Below the pieces are notes generated by a model, which saw only the letters and a program-made list of their open reading frames with translations, was not told the origin of the DNA and made no database searches. From NCBI GenBank assembly GCA_963921935.1, contig OY998180.1, forward strand, positions 61,024,551-61,088,550: 64,000 nucleotides of DNA, given 5' to 3'. Shown piece after piece: positions 39,201 to 42,453 of this stretch (position 1 is its first letter; each line of letters starts with the position of its first letter). This stretch comes from Galeruca laticollis (taxonomy: Eukaryota; Arthropoda; Insecta; Coleoptera; Chrysomelidae). A program made the position numbers and the translations under genes.

Positions 39201-41804
39201 TATGATCATCTTGAATTATTTTCTGGAATCTATACTTGTGGAAGCATTTAATCGAATTGCATTCCCATGATGGAGTCTTCTTCTTCTTGGCTTATCCTTA
39301 TGCCTTTTCGGGCGTTGGATTGGTACTCCCTGTTCTCTTCCACCCATTTTTTCCATGCTTATCAGTCCTTGGCAAGTGTTTTCATATCTTTCAGAGTTTT
39401 GCCTGTATTTCGTCCTATTTCCTCTATAAGGTCAATCCAATGCCTTCTTGGCCTCCCTCTTTGATTTTTCCTTCCCTTGGTTTACCTGCCTCTATTTCCC
39501 TTATGTGTTCGTTTCTGATTCTGTCCAATCTCGTTTTTTCTTCTATTTTTCTCAAATGTTTCATTTCAATTACTATTATTTTAGTTTCGCGCTTTCTCTG
39601 AATTATCCAACTCTGTATATTGTTGTAGGATTAGTTATTCCGTTTGTATTCTTCTTTTCTTTTCAATATCTATCTGTTTCTGACCGAGGATCGTTTCATA
39701 TATTGTATATTATAATAAAATAACTTGATCTGCAGTGAATACGACTAGCTGTATGATGATGATTTATTTAAATATATAAATTTCTATTCATAATATTAAA
39801 AGATCAATAATATAGATACCAAGTAGAATCAGAAGGTGTATTATTAATTTTTTTAGAAATAATATATCTCTACCAAGTAACCCAACAAAGTATTATTAGT
39901 CATTGTTAACACAGATCTGTATATATGCAATAATCACTCTTAATTATAATGCTTTGGATCAACAAAAATTGTTTGAAATTTTACATAATCCACTACATAC
40001 TGAAATAAGGAAGCCACCACTCAAATGAGAAGCTGCCATATTAACTGATCTCTGGACGATAATAGCCTGATCGATTAGTTAAGTGTAATTCCAGCAAACT
40101 TTTTGGAAATATTTCGAAAAAATATTCTACATTCAATACTTCGAAACTATCCTTTGCAAACCTGCAGATCGATATTCAAAAAGCACCAGCATAGATCGAA
40201 CTTCTTCATTTACACTAAAGACATCACCATAGTTTCTAATGCAATGCAAACAAATTGAATTGTGACACTCGACAATCCACAACAATGAAGCTCTGGCTGA
40301 AAGAGGAAACCCTGAGATAATCTGCTACTACAACCAAACCAAGGGGGCAGTTGAGGCCAGCACAATAATAAGAGGCAATAATTGACAATAATTAAGAAGG
40401 AAGTGCTGGTCTCAATGCTTCTTCAATATGATGAATATTGCTTATTATAGAAATAATTTCCCCACGTAAAAATTCTTCAAACTCCAACTAAGAATTTTTA
40501 TGAAAATAATATTGATACCCTATTTCTGTATTGTTTTATAACTTCATATTGGGATTGGTATAAATCATGAAATTTCTGATATATACATTAAAAAATGTAG
40601 AATTCCTAGAAGTACTAAAAAATATATTTTTTAGAGTAAAAGACTAGTTGTTACAATAAAAAATCAATTATGGTGAAGCTACCTGTAAATATTCAACTAC
40701 TTCTACTAGCTCCTCAAAGTAATCTTTGTATTCGTATGTATATCGGATTTCAGACCCTTAGAAATTTTGAAATCCGATACAGTGAACACTTATGAGCATA
40801 CAGATTGAAATAACCAGATAAACCCCACTATGCAAAACATCTACTTGACACCAATCATTCATTAACACCTAACACAGAACTAGAAGTGCTGCGTATTTGT
40901 GAAAAGAAACAAGAACTGGATTTCCTTGAAGAATTAGAAATTAGAAGACATTTAAGAAACCCACAATATAAAGTTGTCAATGAACAGATAAATCTAGGGA
41001 GTTCTCCACTAATAAACTGTCTTCTTAAGTGATAATTTTAAAGATCAGCAGATATAGTTTTTCTGGTTTTCTATATCACTGCACAGTTAACTGATCTTAA
41101 TTGGAAAAATGATATCCAGGATATCACCATAGGGCTAATAATATTTAAGCTTCAATATTTGTAATATCACATCTTCTTCTTTTTTCTATTAACATATATT
41201 AAGTCAATCACAAGTTAGGTCACTTTTTGGTATAGCCAAACATAACTACTAAACATCAGGTAGGCATCAAATGAAATGTAACTTTTGTCATTCTGACGAT
41301 GATATTGATTTATCGAAACAATTGTCAATTTTTTAGAATTTTCAACAATTTTTATTATATCGTGGAATTAGCTAGGAACAGTGAGTTTAATTTAAAACAC
41401 TCAATTCATTTACATTGTGAACGTAAATAATAAAGCAATGTGGTTTGCTTTTTTCGCCAATTTGTAGCATCATTTCGCTAATTATTTTGAAGAATAGGTT
41501 TATATAGATATTGATAGACCAATTCGTCACTCGGCTGTTCTTTTACACTGACATCGGCAGGTTCTTCCCCATCTTCTCCCATTTTTAAAGATTATATAAA
41601 CACAAAAAACAAAACAAGTTGTATCTATAAGAGATGTTAATTCTTCTTATTTCCATAAAGAAGAAAAAGATATGGAACAAAATATATTTGTTCGTTTTTG
41701 TTACTTGTCATTATTTTGAGAATTTACTAAATATTATTCTGTTTTTCAGATTAAATAATACAGACTTCAAAGAAGACTCAAGAAAAGGCAACGATAAGAA
41801 ATGA
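1..41804 (+). CDS. Camta: Calmodulin-binding transcription activator (CAMTA), 3' half, 11 exons
   Basis: This is the C-terminal part of a CAMTA transcription factor, a nuclear protein that binds DNA through an upstream CG-1 domain and binds calmodulin through IQ motifs. The exons are 1-268, 2897-3148, 3569-3672, 19556-19648, 26141-26208, 26266-26429, 26485-26666, 26738-27068, 34577-34651, 35062-35172 and 41750-41804. Each has an AG acceptor and a GT donor, and the codon phases match across every junction (2,2,1,1,0,2,1,2,2,2). The assembled protein shows the end of an ankyrin-like region, a Ser-rich linker, the segment 'RVLTLAEQIIAAMPERIK', and at least four IQ motifs of the form IQxxYRxY. 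CG-1 and TIG domains must lie before base 1. The introns reach about 15.9 kb and are filled with transposons. Family assignment rests on recognised motifs, not on a search. Confidence 0.9.
269..1444. other. Intronic sequence, no feature recognised
   Basis: AT-rich intron following the first visible exon. Short open frames here (for example 1178-1414) have no recognisable domain, and their composition matches the surrounding intron. Confidence 0.5.
1445..2230 (-). pseudogene. Crypton tyrosine recombinase, decayed
   Basis: The minus-strand open stretch 1819-1445 ends in 'SFRRSSTILLVESGG' and 'LKKHGGWKLSTVAEGY', the box II region of Crypton-type tyrosine recombinases: the R in the SFRR context, the HGGW block, and the nucleophile Y after 'AEG'. 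Further upstream on the same strand, in other frames, are 'NAPTEVYLTVKVVV', 'FNDIEDSGVLLIMKI' and, near 2140-2220, 'YSRFMQWKMKNA', which match the order of the N-terminal SAM-like and catalytic parts. The copy is broken by several frameshifts and stops and cannot be functional. It lies in Camta intron 1, antisense to the gene. I see no terminal repeats, as expected for Cryptons. Confidence 0.8.
2231..2896. other. Intronic sequence, no feature recognised
   Basis: AT-rich remainder of Camta intron 1 up to the acceptor TTTTCAG at 2890-2896. Nothing else supported. Confidence 0.5.
2897..3148 (+). CDS. Camta: Camta exon: Ser-rich linker
   Basis: Acceptor TATTTTCAG|A; the first base completes the Arg codon of the previous exon. 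It encodes 'SEMNKFKVLNVDLDSDV' followed by a Ser/Pro-rich segment ('SAPSPMLSDFSSS'). The donor is CTAA|GTAAGT at 3149, phase 2. This is a low-complexity regulatory linker with no catalytic domain. Confidence 0.85.
3569..3672 (+). CDS. Camta: Camta exon: linker
   Basis: Acceptor TTCTTTTTAG|G; phase 2 in, phase 1 out. It encodes 'KFDRSMSLPLQTSCLKDNSY...KKMDFVL'. The donor is TTAT|GTAAGT at 3673. The reading frame continues into the intron, so only the donor motif and the downstream phase match define the end. Confidence 0.8.
4520..5062 (-). pseudogene. PIF/Harbinger transposase fragment
   Basis: Minus-strand frame 5062-4799 begins 'MSSDDDKQLLNLLIINMRMN' and continues 'EEHFRVFRLVFNNLVEKY'-like sequence, as in the N-terminal region of Harbinger (DDE_4-type) transposases. 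After a break, the same strand reads 'QFPGVCGVIDGTHIKI' around 4560-4640, the block with the first catalytic Asp (G-x-IDGTHI). The rest of the catalytic domain is missing. No terminal inverted repeats could be paired. It lies antisense in the large Camta intron and is a different family from the two other Harbingers in the window. Confidence 0.75.
5640..5735 (-). repeat. Dispersed short repeat, copy 1 (MITE-like)
   Basis: The reverse complement of this stretch (CTTTCTAACACATTGTCTCT...AGAATATTCCTAGT) matches 15967-16030 (CTTTCTAAACACATTGTCGC...AGAATATTCCTAGT), with a few mismatches. This indicates a dispersed repeat of unknown class in both copies. Confidence 0.55.
6084..7451 (+). pseudogene. 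Tc1/mariner-superfamily transposase, split by a satellite-bearing insert
   Basis: The N-terminal part (6084-6390) is a helix-turn-helix region: 'YSYREIAENLFIVGF' then, after a frame change, 'THLAKEFNVDPKTIRTVL'. The C-terminal part resumes at about 7140 with 'YQHGGCASHNYRLAINDLNT' and 'RWTARSPDLVPNDLFF', the mariner block carrying the last catalytic Asp (SPDLxPxD), followed by 'LNELRKQILQAGIEITPE'. Between them lies about 680 bp of satellite-type sequence. Roughly the middle third of the transposase, including the first two catalytic Asp blocks, is absent, so the insertion came with a deletion or followed one. A stop interrupts 'FF*GFVKSR'. Confidence 0.75.
6376..7062 (+). repeat. Satellite-bearing mobile element, copy A (truncated)
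   Basis: It begins with the head motif (TTTAAAACTAACTTGTCCG) shared with copies at 17904, 20148 and, inverted, 54387. It then carries about four imperfect monomers of roughly 165-170 bp, each with 'GCTGTATCGTGCTAACA', 'GAAATTTCTCCAAAAATGA', 'GAAAATCAATAGGGTTCATC' and 'CCAATCATAAAATTGG'. One monomer has a deletion near 6925. The right flank found on two other copies is missing. It sits inside the mariner-like relic. Confidence 0.75.
8210..9907 (+). pseudogene. Harbinger-encoded MADF-BESS DNA-binding protein, two in-frame stops
   Basis: Exon 1 (8210-8411) starts at ATG 'MSDDESQV' and encodes the first part of a MADF (Myb/SANT-like) domain: 'KLILEVEKRPALFNNKLKEY' ... 'LWEEVCVNIVRNW'. The donor is GAAG|GTATGT at 8412 and the acceptor TCTATTTCAG at 9320. 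Exon 2 restores the domain with 'GKKIQKKWISLKDCF' and 'VIYFDSLLFLIPY'. The same frame runs on to a BESS motif ('DKHLAFMIVPMLATLND') and stops at 9905-9907. In-frame stops occur at 9371-9373 (TAG) and 9458-9460 (TGA), with no frameshifts. In Harbinger elements this second protein helps the transposase reach and bind the element's ends; that role is known for the family, not shown here. Confidence 0.8.
8540..9200 (-). pseudogene. Harbinger transposase relic, antisense within the MADF intron
   Basis: Read on the minus strand from about 9200: 'DFSDCIRALDGKHIRL' (first catalytic Asp), then 'DVVDADYCFTAIYVGSYG' (second Asp), 'NVFRKSNFGQRLQANH', then after a frameshift 'APDETFALSCQILRPYPRRN' and 'NYRLTRARRIMEWNGILANK'. 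These are the DDE_4 blocks in the correct order. The N-terminus is missing and at least two frameshifts and one stop are present. The relic lies wholly inside the predicted intron (8412-9320) of the MADF-BESS gene, on the opposite strand. Confidence 0.85.
10958..12426 (+). pseudogene. LINE ORF1, CCHC zinc-knuckle protein
   Basis: Start ATG at 10958 ('MSGGQYKKGER'). A conserved ORF1 core follows ('GPYFIFVEHLEPNIERLHPM', 'IAYIPNYLTEKFGIVKGVY'), then a zinc-knuckle block with 'CYHCIRYGHTSSQC' (CX2CX4HX4C) and two more degenerate Cys/His clusters. Such proteins bind element RNA and chaperone it. A frameshift occurs near 12000 (A6 run) and an in-frame TAA at 12193-12195; coding-like sequence then continues to TAA at 12424-12426, just before ORF2. 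Confidence 0.8.
12429..15345 (+). pseudogene. LINE ORF2: endonuclease, reverse transcriptase, RNase H
   Basis: The ATG at 12429 lies 2 bp after the ORF1 stop. The endonuclease shows 'VQWNARSL', 'SETW', 'GHGGVAILI', 'GGDFNAHH' and 'ADHFSI'. The RT (about 13700-14510) shows 'QFGFRR', 'ALFLDNTGAYDNV', 'GLSQGSVLSPLFFNLY' and the catalytic 'YADD' at about 14333. Near 15170-15340 an RNase H segment reads 'IFTDGSKSSLGVGCAVY' ... 'YSIFTAELLAIYYALYW'. Frameshifts separate nearly every domain and several stops occur, so the copy is dead. The sequence after 15345 no longer resembles RNase H. Confidence 0.82.
15346..15700. other. GC-richer stretch of unknown origin
   Basis: Higher GC than the flanks, with CpG-containing words (GTCGCAACGCGTATTCACGG). 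It does not translate into a recognisable domain in any frame. It may be the 3' end of the preceding LINE or a separate insertion. Confidence 0.35.
15848..15960. repeat. Short inverted-repeat (MITE-like) element
   Basis: CAAGTATACATTCAGTG near 15850 is inverted as CACTGAATATACTTG near 15945, differing only by a 2-base gap. It is followed directly by the dispersed repeat at 15967. Confidence 0.45.
15960..16030 (+). repeat. Dispersed short repeat, copy 2
   Basis: Matches the reverse complement of 5640-5735 (shared blocks ACACATTGTC, CTTATGGAC, AAGAATATTCCTAGT). Confidence 0.5.
16031..17430. other. Intronic sequence, no feature recognised
   Basis: AT-rich sequence of the large Camta intron with no long frame or repeat that I can support. 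Confidence 0.45.
17434..17780. repeat. Imperfect tandem duplication, purine-rich
   Basis: GGTGGCTAATAGTGAGAAAG (17436) recurs as GGTGGTTAATAGTGAGGAAG (17578). TGGCCGCCATTGGAAGTG (17476) recurs as TGGCCGCCAGTGGAGGTG (17660). The strong purine bias of the + strand makes spurious Ser/Thr-rich open frames on the minus strand. Confidence 0.55.
17830..17905 (+). repeat. Possible tRNA-derived SINE head or tRNA-like relic
   Basis: CCGTGGTCTACCGTAATGG resembles a pol III A box, and CCGAGCTCAAACCC, about 40 bases further, resembles a B box. No complete cloverleaf can be drawn. The stretch directly abuts the satellite-bearing element, but the other copies of that element lack it. Confidence 0.3.
17904..19014 (+). 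mobile_element. Satellite-bearing mobile element, copy B (fullest copy)
   Basis: The head 'ACGGTTTTAAGGATTAAAAC' is followed by about five tandem monomers of roughly 165 bp (GTATCGTG landmarks near 18009, 18170, 18340, 18504, 18672). A unique right flank follows, from GAAAAGTGGCC (18846) to TAGGTTGGGCGGAAAA (19014). The same right flank, inverted, is found beside copy D at 53739-53930, so the monomers and flank move as one unit. No protein is encoded. The class is unresolved; a non-autonomous Helitron-like or other DNA element with internal tandem repeats is possible. Confidence 0.75.
19556..19648 (+). CDS. Camta: Camta exon, 93 nt, possibly cassette
   Basis: Acceptor TAATCTAG at 19548-19555 and donor GTCAGT at 19649. 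The frame is open in the phase required by both neighbours (phase 1 in and out) and encodes 'EIGSGPRSSSPLIDVEGVSD' and 'DENELPNSNV', an acidic Ser-rich stretch joining directly to 'GEQDARVLTLAEQI' in the next exon. It is divisible by 3, so skipping would leave the frame intact. The donor is not the optimal GTRAGT. Composition and phase support a real exon; conservation would confirm it. Confidence 0.75.
20148..20600 (+). repeat. Satellite-bearing mobile element, copy C (truncated)
   Basis: It begins with the same head (AAACGGTTTTAAAGATTAAA) and has about two and a half monomers with the diagnostic words GTGCTAACAAACCGAAATTT and CCAATCATAAAATTGGTCAC. The array stops abruptly at the end of the Penelope-like relic that follows. 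Confidence 0.75.
20602..21650. mobile_element. Penelope-like element relic with internal inversion
   Basis: On the minus strand, 21309 to about 20990 reads 'YKLKCPECNAVYLDQTLRNF', 'RYSEHLRAY', 'HYAKHLLDTNHSLTPNTELE' and 'FLEELEIRRH', a GIY-YIG endonuclease domain. On the plus strand from about 21325 it reads 'NFDREINTIRQIATSNGYPL' and 'TYAGNISKIIYLA', the segment that precedes GIY-YIG in Penelope RT proteins. The two parts are therefore head to head with the junction near 21310. The outer left part (20602-20985) is the non-coding 3' end shared with 41020-41400 and with the palindrome at 45790-46017. Confidence 0.8.
21650..22850. other. Intronic sequence, no feature recognised
   Basis: AT-rich intron sequence between the Penelope relic and the Crypton fragment. 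No supported frame or repeat. Confidence 0.45.
22850..23045 (-). pseudogene. Crypton tyrosine recombinase fragment, second copy
   Basis: One open minus-strand frame reads 'YKPKKTRIFTKENIAKLLQE' then 'AENKNYLLLKVSNNWYKW'. This matches the segment just before the catalytic domain in insect Crypton-type recombinases (a 'KPKKSKVFT...' motif followed by a helix and 'YLL.KV'). The catalytic residues are absent, so this is a short remnant. Confidence 0.55.
23840..24030 (+). pseudogene. Harbinger transposase N-terminal fragment
   Basis: 'RKKQSFWISNILKTRKSEEE' followed by 'YWTL' corresponds to the N-terminal region of Harbinger transposases (basic, W-x-x-x-I-x-x-x-R then an EY-T-L motif). The start ATG is at 23840. 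The match ends near 24020 and what follows has a different, GC-richer composition. No DDE block is present. Confidence 0.6.
24486..24632 (+). pseudogene. Partial MADF domain
   Basis: 'DTENLITAAEKYPCLWSISH' and 'LKDLAWEQISLELS' match the first half of a MADF domain (LI..V...P.LW..... DR..A..W..I...L). A TGA follows directly, and the second half of the domain is not found nearby. It is the counterpart of the MADF-BESS gene at 8210. Confidence 0.65.
24925..26140. other. Intronic sequence, no feature recognised
   Basis: AT-rich intron between the second Harbinger and the next Camta exon. Nothing supported. Confidence 0.45.
26141..26208 (+). CDS. Camta: Camta exon: conserved 'LTLAEQIIAAMPERIK' segment
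   Basis: Acceptor TTTTTTAAG, exon start GGGAGCAAGATG, donor AAG|GTAATA at 26209. It encodes 'EQDARVLTLAEQIIAAMPER' then 'IK', one of the most conserved CAMTA segments between the ankyrin and IQ regions. It enters in phase 1 and leaves in phase 0. Confidence 0.92.
26266..26429 (+). CDS. Camta: Camta exon: acidic linker
   Basis: Acceptor TTTCATTAG|AAC, donor ATAG|GTAAGT at 26430. It encodes 'NESEEMLMDKSPCASDSLQT' ... 'FNFEFSDNNYR', acidic and Ser-rich. Separated from the previous exon by a 57-bp intron. Confidence 0.88.
26485..26666 (+). CDS. Camta: Camta exon: linker before the IQ motifs
   Basis: Acceptor CATTTCAG|A, donor TCAG|GTAAAA at 26667. It encodes 'YYDVSTPCSSLSPASSSC', a Pro/Ser stretch, then 'FCEFFQASGTVFEKDFSNLT'. 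The 'ADFCEFFQAS' block is a recognisable CAMTA segment just upstream of the IQ array. Confidence 0.88.
26738..27068 (+). CDS. Camta: Camta exon: IQ calmodulin-binding motifs
   Basis: Acceptor TATTTTTCAG, donor GAA|GTAAGT at 27069. It encodes 'DREQRELYEAAKIIQKAYRS' and then further IQ motifs, 'AAVVIQNYYRRYKQYAYYK', 'AAMVIQNGYRSYCEHKRFK' and 'AAVCIQNYYRNYKEQ', spaced at about 23-residue intervals. Such arrays bind calmodulin or light-chain-like proteins and confer calcium regulation on CAMTA. The frame is intact. Confidence 0.95.
27270..30100 (-). pseudogene. Gypsy pol: RT, RNase H, integrase, broken
   Basis: Starting at 'CPVRSETMIVARLQG' near 30090, the minus strand shows RT blocks 'LVKKKDGTTRFCVDYRQLNN', 'FSTLDLKSGYW', 'LVYLDDIVVLG' (catalytic YLDD) and 'FLGLCTYYRRFI'; RNase H 'FILDTDVSNVGIGGVLSQ' and 'RTDHAALKWLMQF'; integrase zinc finger 'GGHLGVKKTLQRIRG' ... 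'CKKCTTYA'; and core debris 'SAHSDQGRNFESHLF', 'WNGRENEQDYWKIP' and 'AYRSAVNESTGETPA'. At least six frame breaks separate these, with stops after 'SGYW' and 'VVLG'. The match ends near 27270 within the integrase. It cannot make a polyprotein. Confidence 0.88.
30130..31170 (+). pseudogene. Gypsy gag-like protein with N-terminal SAP domain, inverted segment
   Basis: The ATG at 30130 starts 'MAKRLCDLKVSELRAELEDR' and 'LETSGKKSELVERLK', a SAP-type helix-hairpin-helix. A coiled coil built from repeats of 'MKNDISA' and 'MDEKIENKMTTM' follows (about residues 60-170), then the retroviral-type gag core ('FDGKMSWTNY', 'LRGDALDVLQTI', 'RYGHEHLEHLYQSQL', 'LGIQAFIDGLRDPDMQRMLR'). A TAA interrupts at 30775-30777 and the core ends at the inversion junction near 31153. 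SAP-containing gag is known from arthropod Gypsy elements. Its strand is opposite to that of pol and LTR. Confidence 0.82.
31151..31172 (-). promoter_or_regulatory. Gypsy primer-binding-site region next to the LTR
   Basis: Immediately inside the LTR, the minus strand reads TTGGTGTCAGAAGTGAGAT, the usual position and style of a tRNA primer site followed by the gag leader. A near-identical word (CAGAAGTGGGAT, 30093-30104) sits in the gag leader on the opposite strand. Confidence 0.55.
31173..31636 (-). repeat. Gypsy LTR, 464 bp
   Basis: It runs from TGTTATGAAACAGC (at 31636, minus strand) to AAAAACAATACA (at 31173), that is TG...CA. It contains a TATA-type promoter (ATATATAAATAACC near 31435) followed by GCAGTTTAGTTG, and an AATAAA signal close to its 3' end. 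No matching target duplication: the flanks are CCAA and GTTT on the plus strand. Confidence 0.7.
31640..32560 (-). pseudogene. LINE ORF2 3' part with RNase H (I/R1-type)
   Basis: The minus strand starts with 'RLTCVSIMGAMKTTPTSALE' and 'VLLNLPPLLIYAQEEV', the linker after RT in these elements. RNase H follows: 'WNTDGSKTNKGVGASVYGDR', 'HATVFQAEITAIMHGA', with 'LFTRTTKRHQRQSAPR' probably a frameshifted 'SDNQAA' block. Frameshifts occur near 32270 and 31960. Near 32500 the source clade resembles the element at 52132, but the sequences are not the same family. Confidence 0.75.
32561..33790. other. Intronic sequence, no feature recognised
   Basis: AT-rich intron between two LINE remnants. Nothing supported. 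Confidence 0.45.
33790..34200 (-). pseudogene. RTE-type LINE, C-terminal end of the RT protein
   Basis: The minus-strand frame reads 'RMLRISWVQKITNTEVLARM', 'ERKTRYIGHIMRGGRYELLR', 'IIEEKIQGKRSVGRRQNSWL' and 'DLRIWFG'. This is the tail region of RTE-clade ORF2 proteins, with the GHIMR and G-R-R-x-x-S-W motifs. The 5' part is missing. Confidence 0.8.
34577..34651 (+). CDS. Camta: Camta exon: last IQ-like helix
   Basis: Acceptor TTCCGTAG|G, donor ATAA|GTAAGT at 34652. It encodes 'RTYSQRRQHQAARKIQQFMR' and 'QSKN', an IQ-like helix ('AARKIQQFMRQ') continuing the array of the previous exon. Phase 2 in and out. Confidence 0.92.
   Translation, partial: AYLFSKKTTPSRKKNSAVHEAVKE
35062..35172 (+). 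CDS. Camta: Camta exon: basic C-terminal segment, apparently altered by a LINE insertion
   Basis: Acceptor TTGTTTATAG|A. It encodes 'LQRERAERERREDPSVDVHQ' then 'KSQCPGGSSSYIGPNSR'; the donor is AGCAG|GTAATT at 35173, phase 2. The word CATCAAAA at 35117-35124 recurs directly after the poly-A of the LINE (38468-38475), where it is followed by CAG|GTAACT. The original exon may therefore have ended '...DVHQNR', with bases 35125-35172 belonging to the LINE. Both versions leave the exon in phase 2. Confidence 0.75.
35365..38144 (+). pseudogene. CR1-group ORF2: APE endonuclease and reverse transcriptase, one frameshift
   Basis: The endonuclease (to about 36330) shows 'NAQSLRNKLEEL', 'VETWL', 'AGGVAIYIKEH', 'ALYRPPSF', 'IGDFNINLLD' and 'VSDHNILE'. 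The RT (36606-38144) shows 'NSAPGNDKIS', 'NYRPITVV', 'FIDLQKAFDVVDHEIL', 'GVPQGSVLGPLLYS', 'FADDTILVY', 'YLGLVIDDKLNW' and the C-terminal 'SYETRSQ'. There is no RNase H. The only break I see is a frameshift at an A9 run (36317-36325); on both sides the frame is open, giving a protein close to the expected 900 residues. It is the youngest-looking LINE here. Confidence 0.9.
38239..38290. repeat. TATG/TGTG microsatellite in the LINE 3' region
   Basis: Interrupted run of TATG, TGTG and TATA units between the ORF2 stop and the poly-A tail. Confidence 0.75.
38740..39100 (-). pseudogene. LINE ORF2 3' tail, I/R1-type
   Basis: The minus strand reads 'HWLIKTDYPTCYQNVHCGLK' and 'ETSEHILSYCEELVRLRKRK'. 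This is the Cys-His tail found after RNase H in this group (C...CG..ET.EH.L..C..L...R). The rest of the element is not preserved. Confidence 0.6.
39240..39730 (-). pseudogene. RTE-type LINE, C-terminal tail, second family
   Basis: On the minus strand: 'KLREGKIKEGGQEGIG'-like sequence preceded by 'RIRNEHIREIEAGKPRE' and followed by 'KTLKDMKTLAKD'-like debris and 'MGGREQGVPIQRPKRH' in other frames. The pattern (G.. R.RGRPR.HWID ...W...A.DR..W) is the tail of RTE-clade proteins. The plus-strand open frames here (Phe/Ser-rich) are shadows. Confidence 0.6.
40741..41400 (+). pseudogene. Penelope-like GIY-YIG endonuclease remnant and 3' end
   Basis: From 40748 the plus strand reads 'DFRPLRNFEIRYSEHL'-like sequence, then 'HYAKHLLDTNHSLTPNTELE', 'VLRICEKKQELDFLEELEIR' and 'NEQINLGSSPLINCLLK' to a TGA near 41031. 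The following non-coding 350 bp match the reverse complement of 20602-20985. The copy is truncated at its 5' end. It lies about 20 kb from the other copy, in opposite orientation. Confidence 0.8.
41401..41749. other. End of the last Camta intron, nothing recognised
   Basis: AT-rich intron sequence leading to the polypyrimidine tract and acceptor CTGTTTTTCAG at 41739-41749. Confidence 0.5.
41750..41804 (+). CDS. Camta: Camta last coding exon
   Basis: Acceptor CTGTTTTTCAG|A in phase 2. It encodes 'LNNTDFKEDSRKGNDKK' and stops at TGA (41802-41804). It is short, charged and hydrophilic, as expected for a CAMTA C-terminus. The phase matches both possible ends of the preceding exon. Confidence 0.75.
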
Positions 41805-42259
41805 GAAATTAATTAAGAATCTTCTCATGTACCTATATTATGAATACCTTAGGAGTATATTTTTGATTTTGTATAATATAGTCGCTACTAGAAGAAAAGT
41901 TTCTCCTACAATATTTATTCTGAAAATATTCTTATATCTTTACAATGTCTAATTTGGCTGTTATTTCGTCATTTTTATGCATTTACATAAGAATGCAAGG
42001 ATCGACAACAAAAGTGAGATGATTATAGACGTTGTACGAACTTTTTTATTATCTTATTATATTCTTCTGATTGTATGGATTCAGAGCTGTGATTGTAGTA
42101 AGGAAAGCACTTTTCGGTTTTTAATTATAATTATCTTAAAGTATGCATTATATTGCATAGTTTATTTATGTAAGTTATAAGTATTAAATTTATACACAGC
42201 CTTCATTTTAAAATGATCCATCTTCAACGTATTTAAAACTCAAATCTGATACACTACTA
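41805..42259 (+). other. Camta: Presumed Camta 3' UTR, extent unknown
   Basis: Starts after the stop at 41804. No AATAAA occurs in the first several hundred bases that can be called with confidence; candidates lie much further on (for example near 44031 and 45253), so the 3' UTR may be long. Confidence 0.4.
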
Positions 42260-42453
42260 TTATCTAAAATACTTTTGCATCAGATTCATCTTCTGCCTCT
42301 CAAGTTTTTTAAACCCTTCGGGAAACCAGTTATACTTCATTACTTCATATAAAGAGTTCCAGAGTCTCCTATAATTATTTAATTGATCTTTAAAATGAAT
42401 CATTTCAGGTATTAAATCAACAAGATTCGCATAAAACAACAACTGAACTATCA
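42260..42453 (-). CDS. Candidate terminal exon of an unrecognised minus-strand gene
   Basis: On the minus strand a strong acceptor (pyrimidine tract TTTTTCTTCTATTTC, then CATTACAG) precedes 64 open codons, 'VIVQLLFYANLVDLIPEM', 'NYRRLWNSLYEVMKYNWFPE' and so on to 'LMQKYFR', ending in TAA. Amino-acid usage looks protein-like, but I recognise no family and found no upstream exon. It would be convergent with Camta. It could equally be a chance open frame. Confidence 0.3.

Noticed and set aside
39236..39723. Phe/Ser-rich plus-strand frames resembling membrane protein segments
   Set aside because: The minus strand reads as an RTE tail in the same place, so these are antisense shadows.
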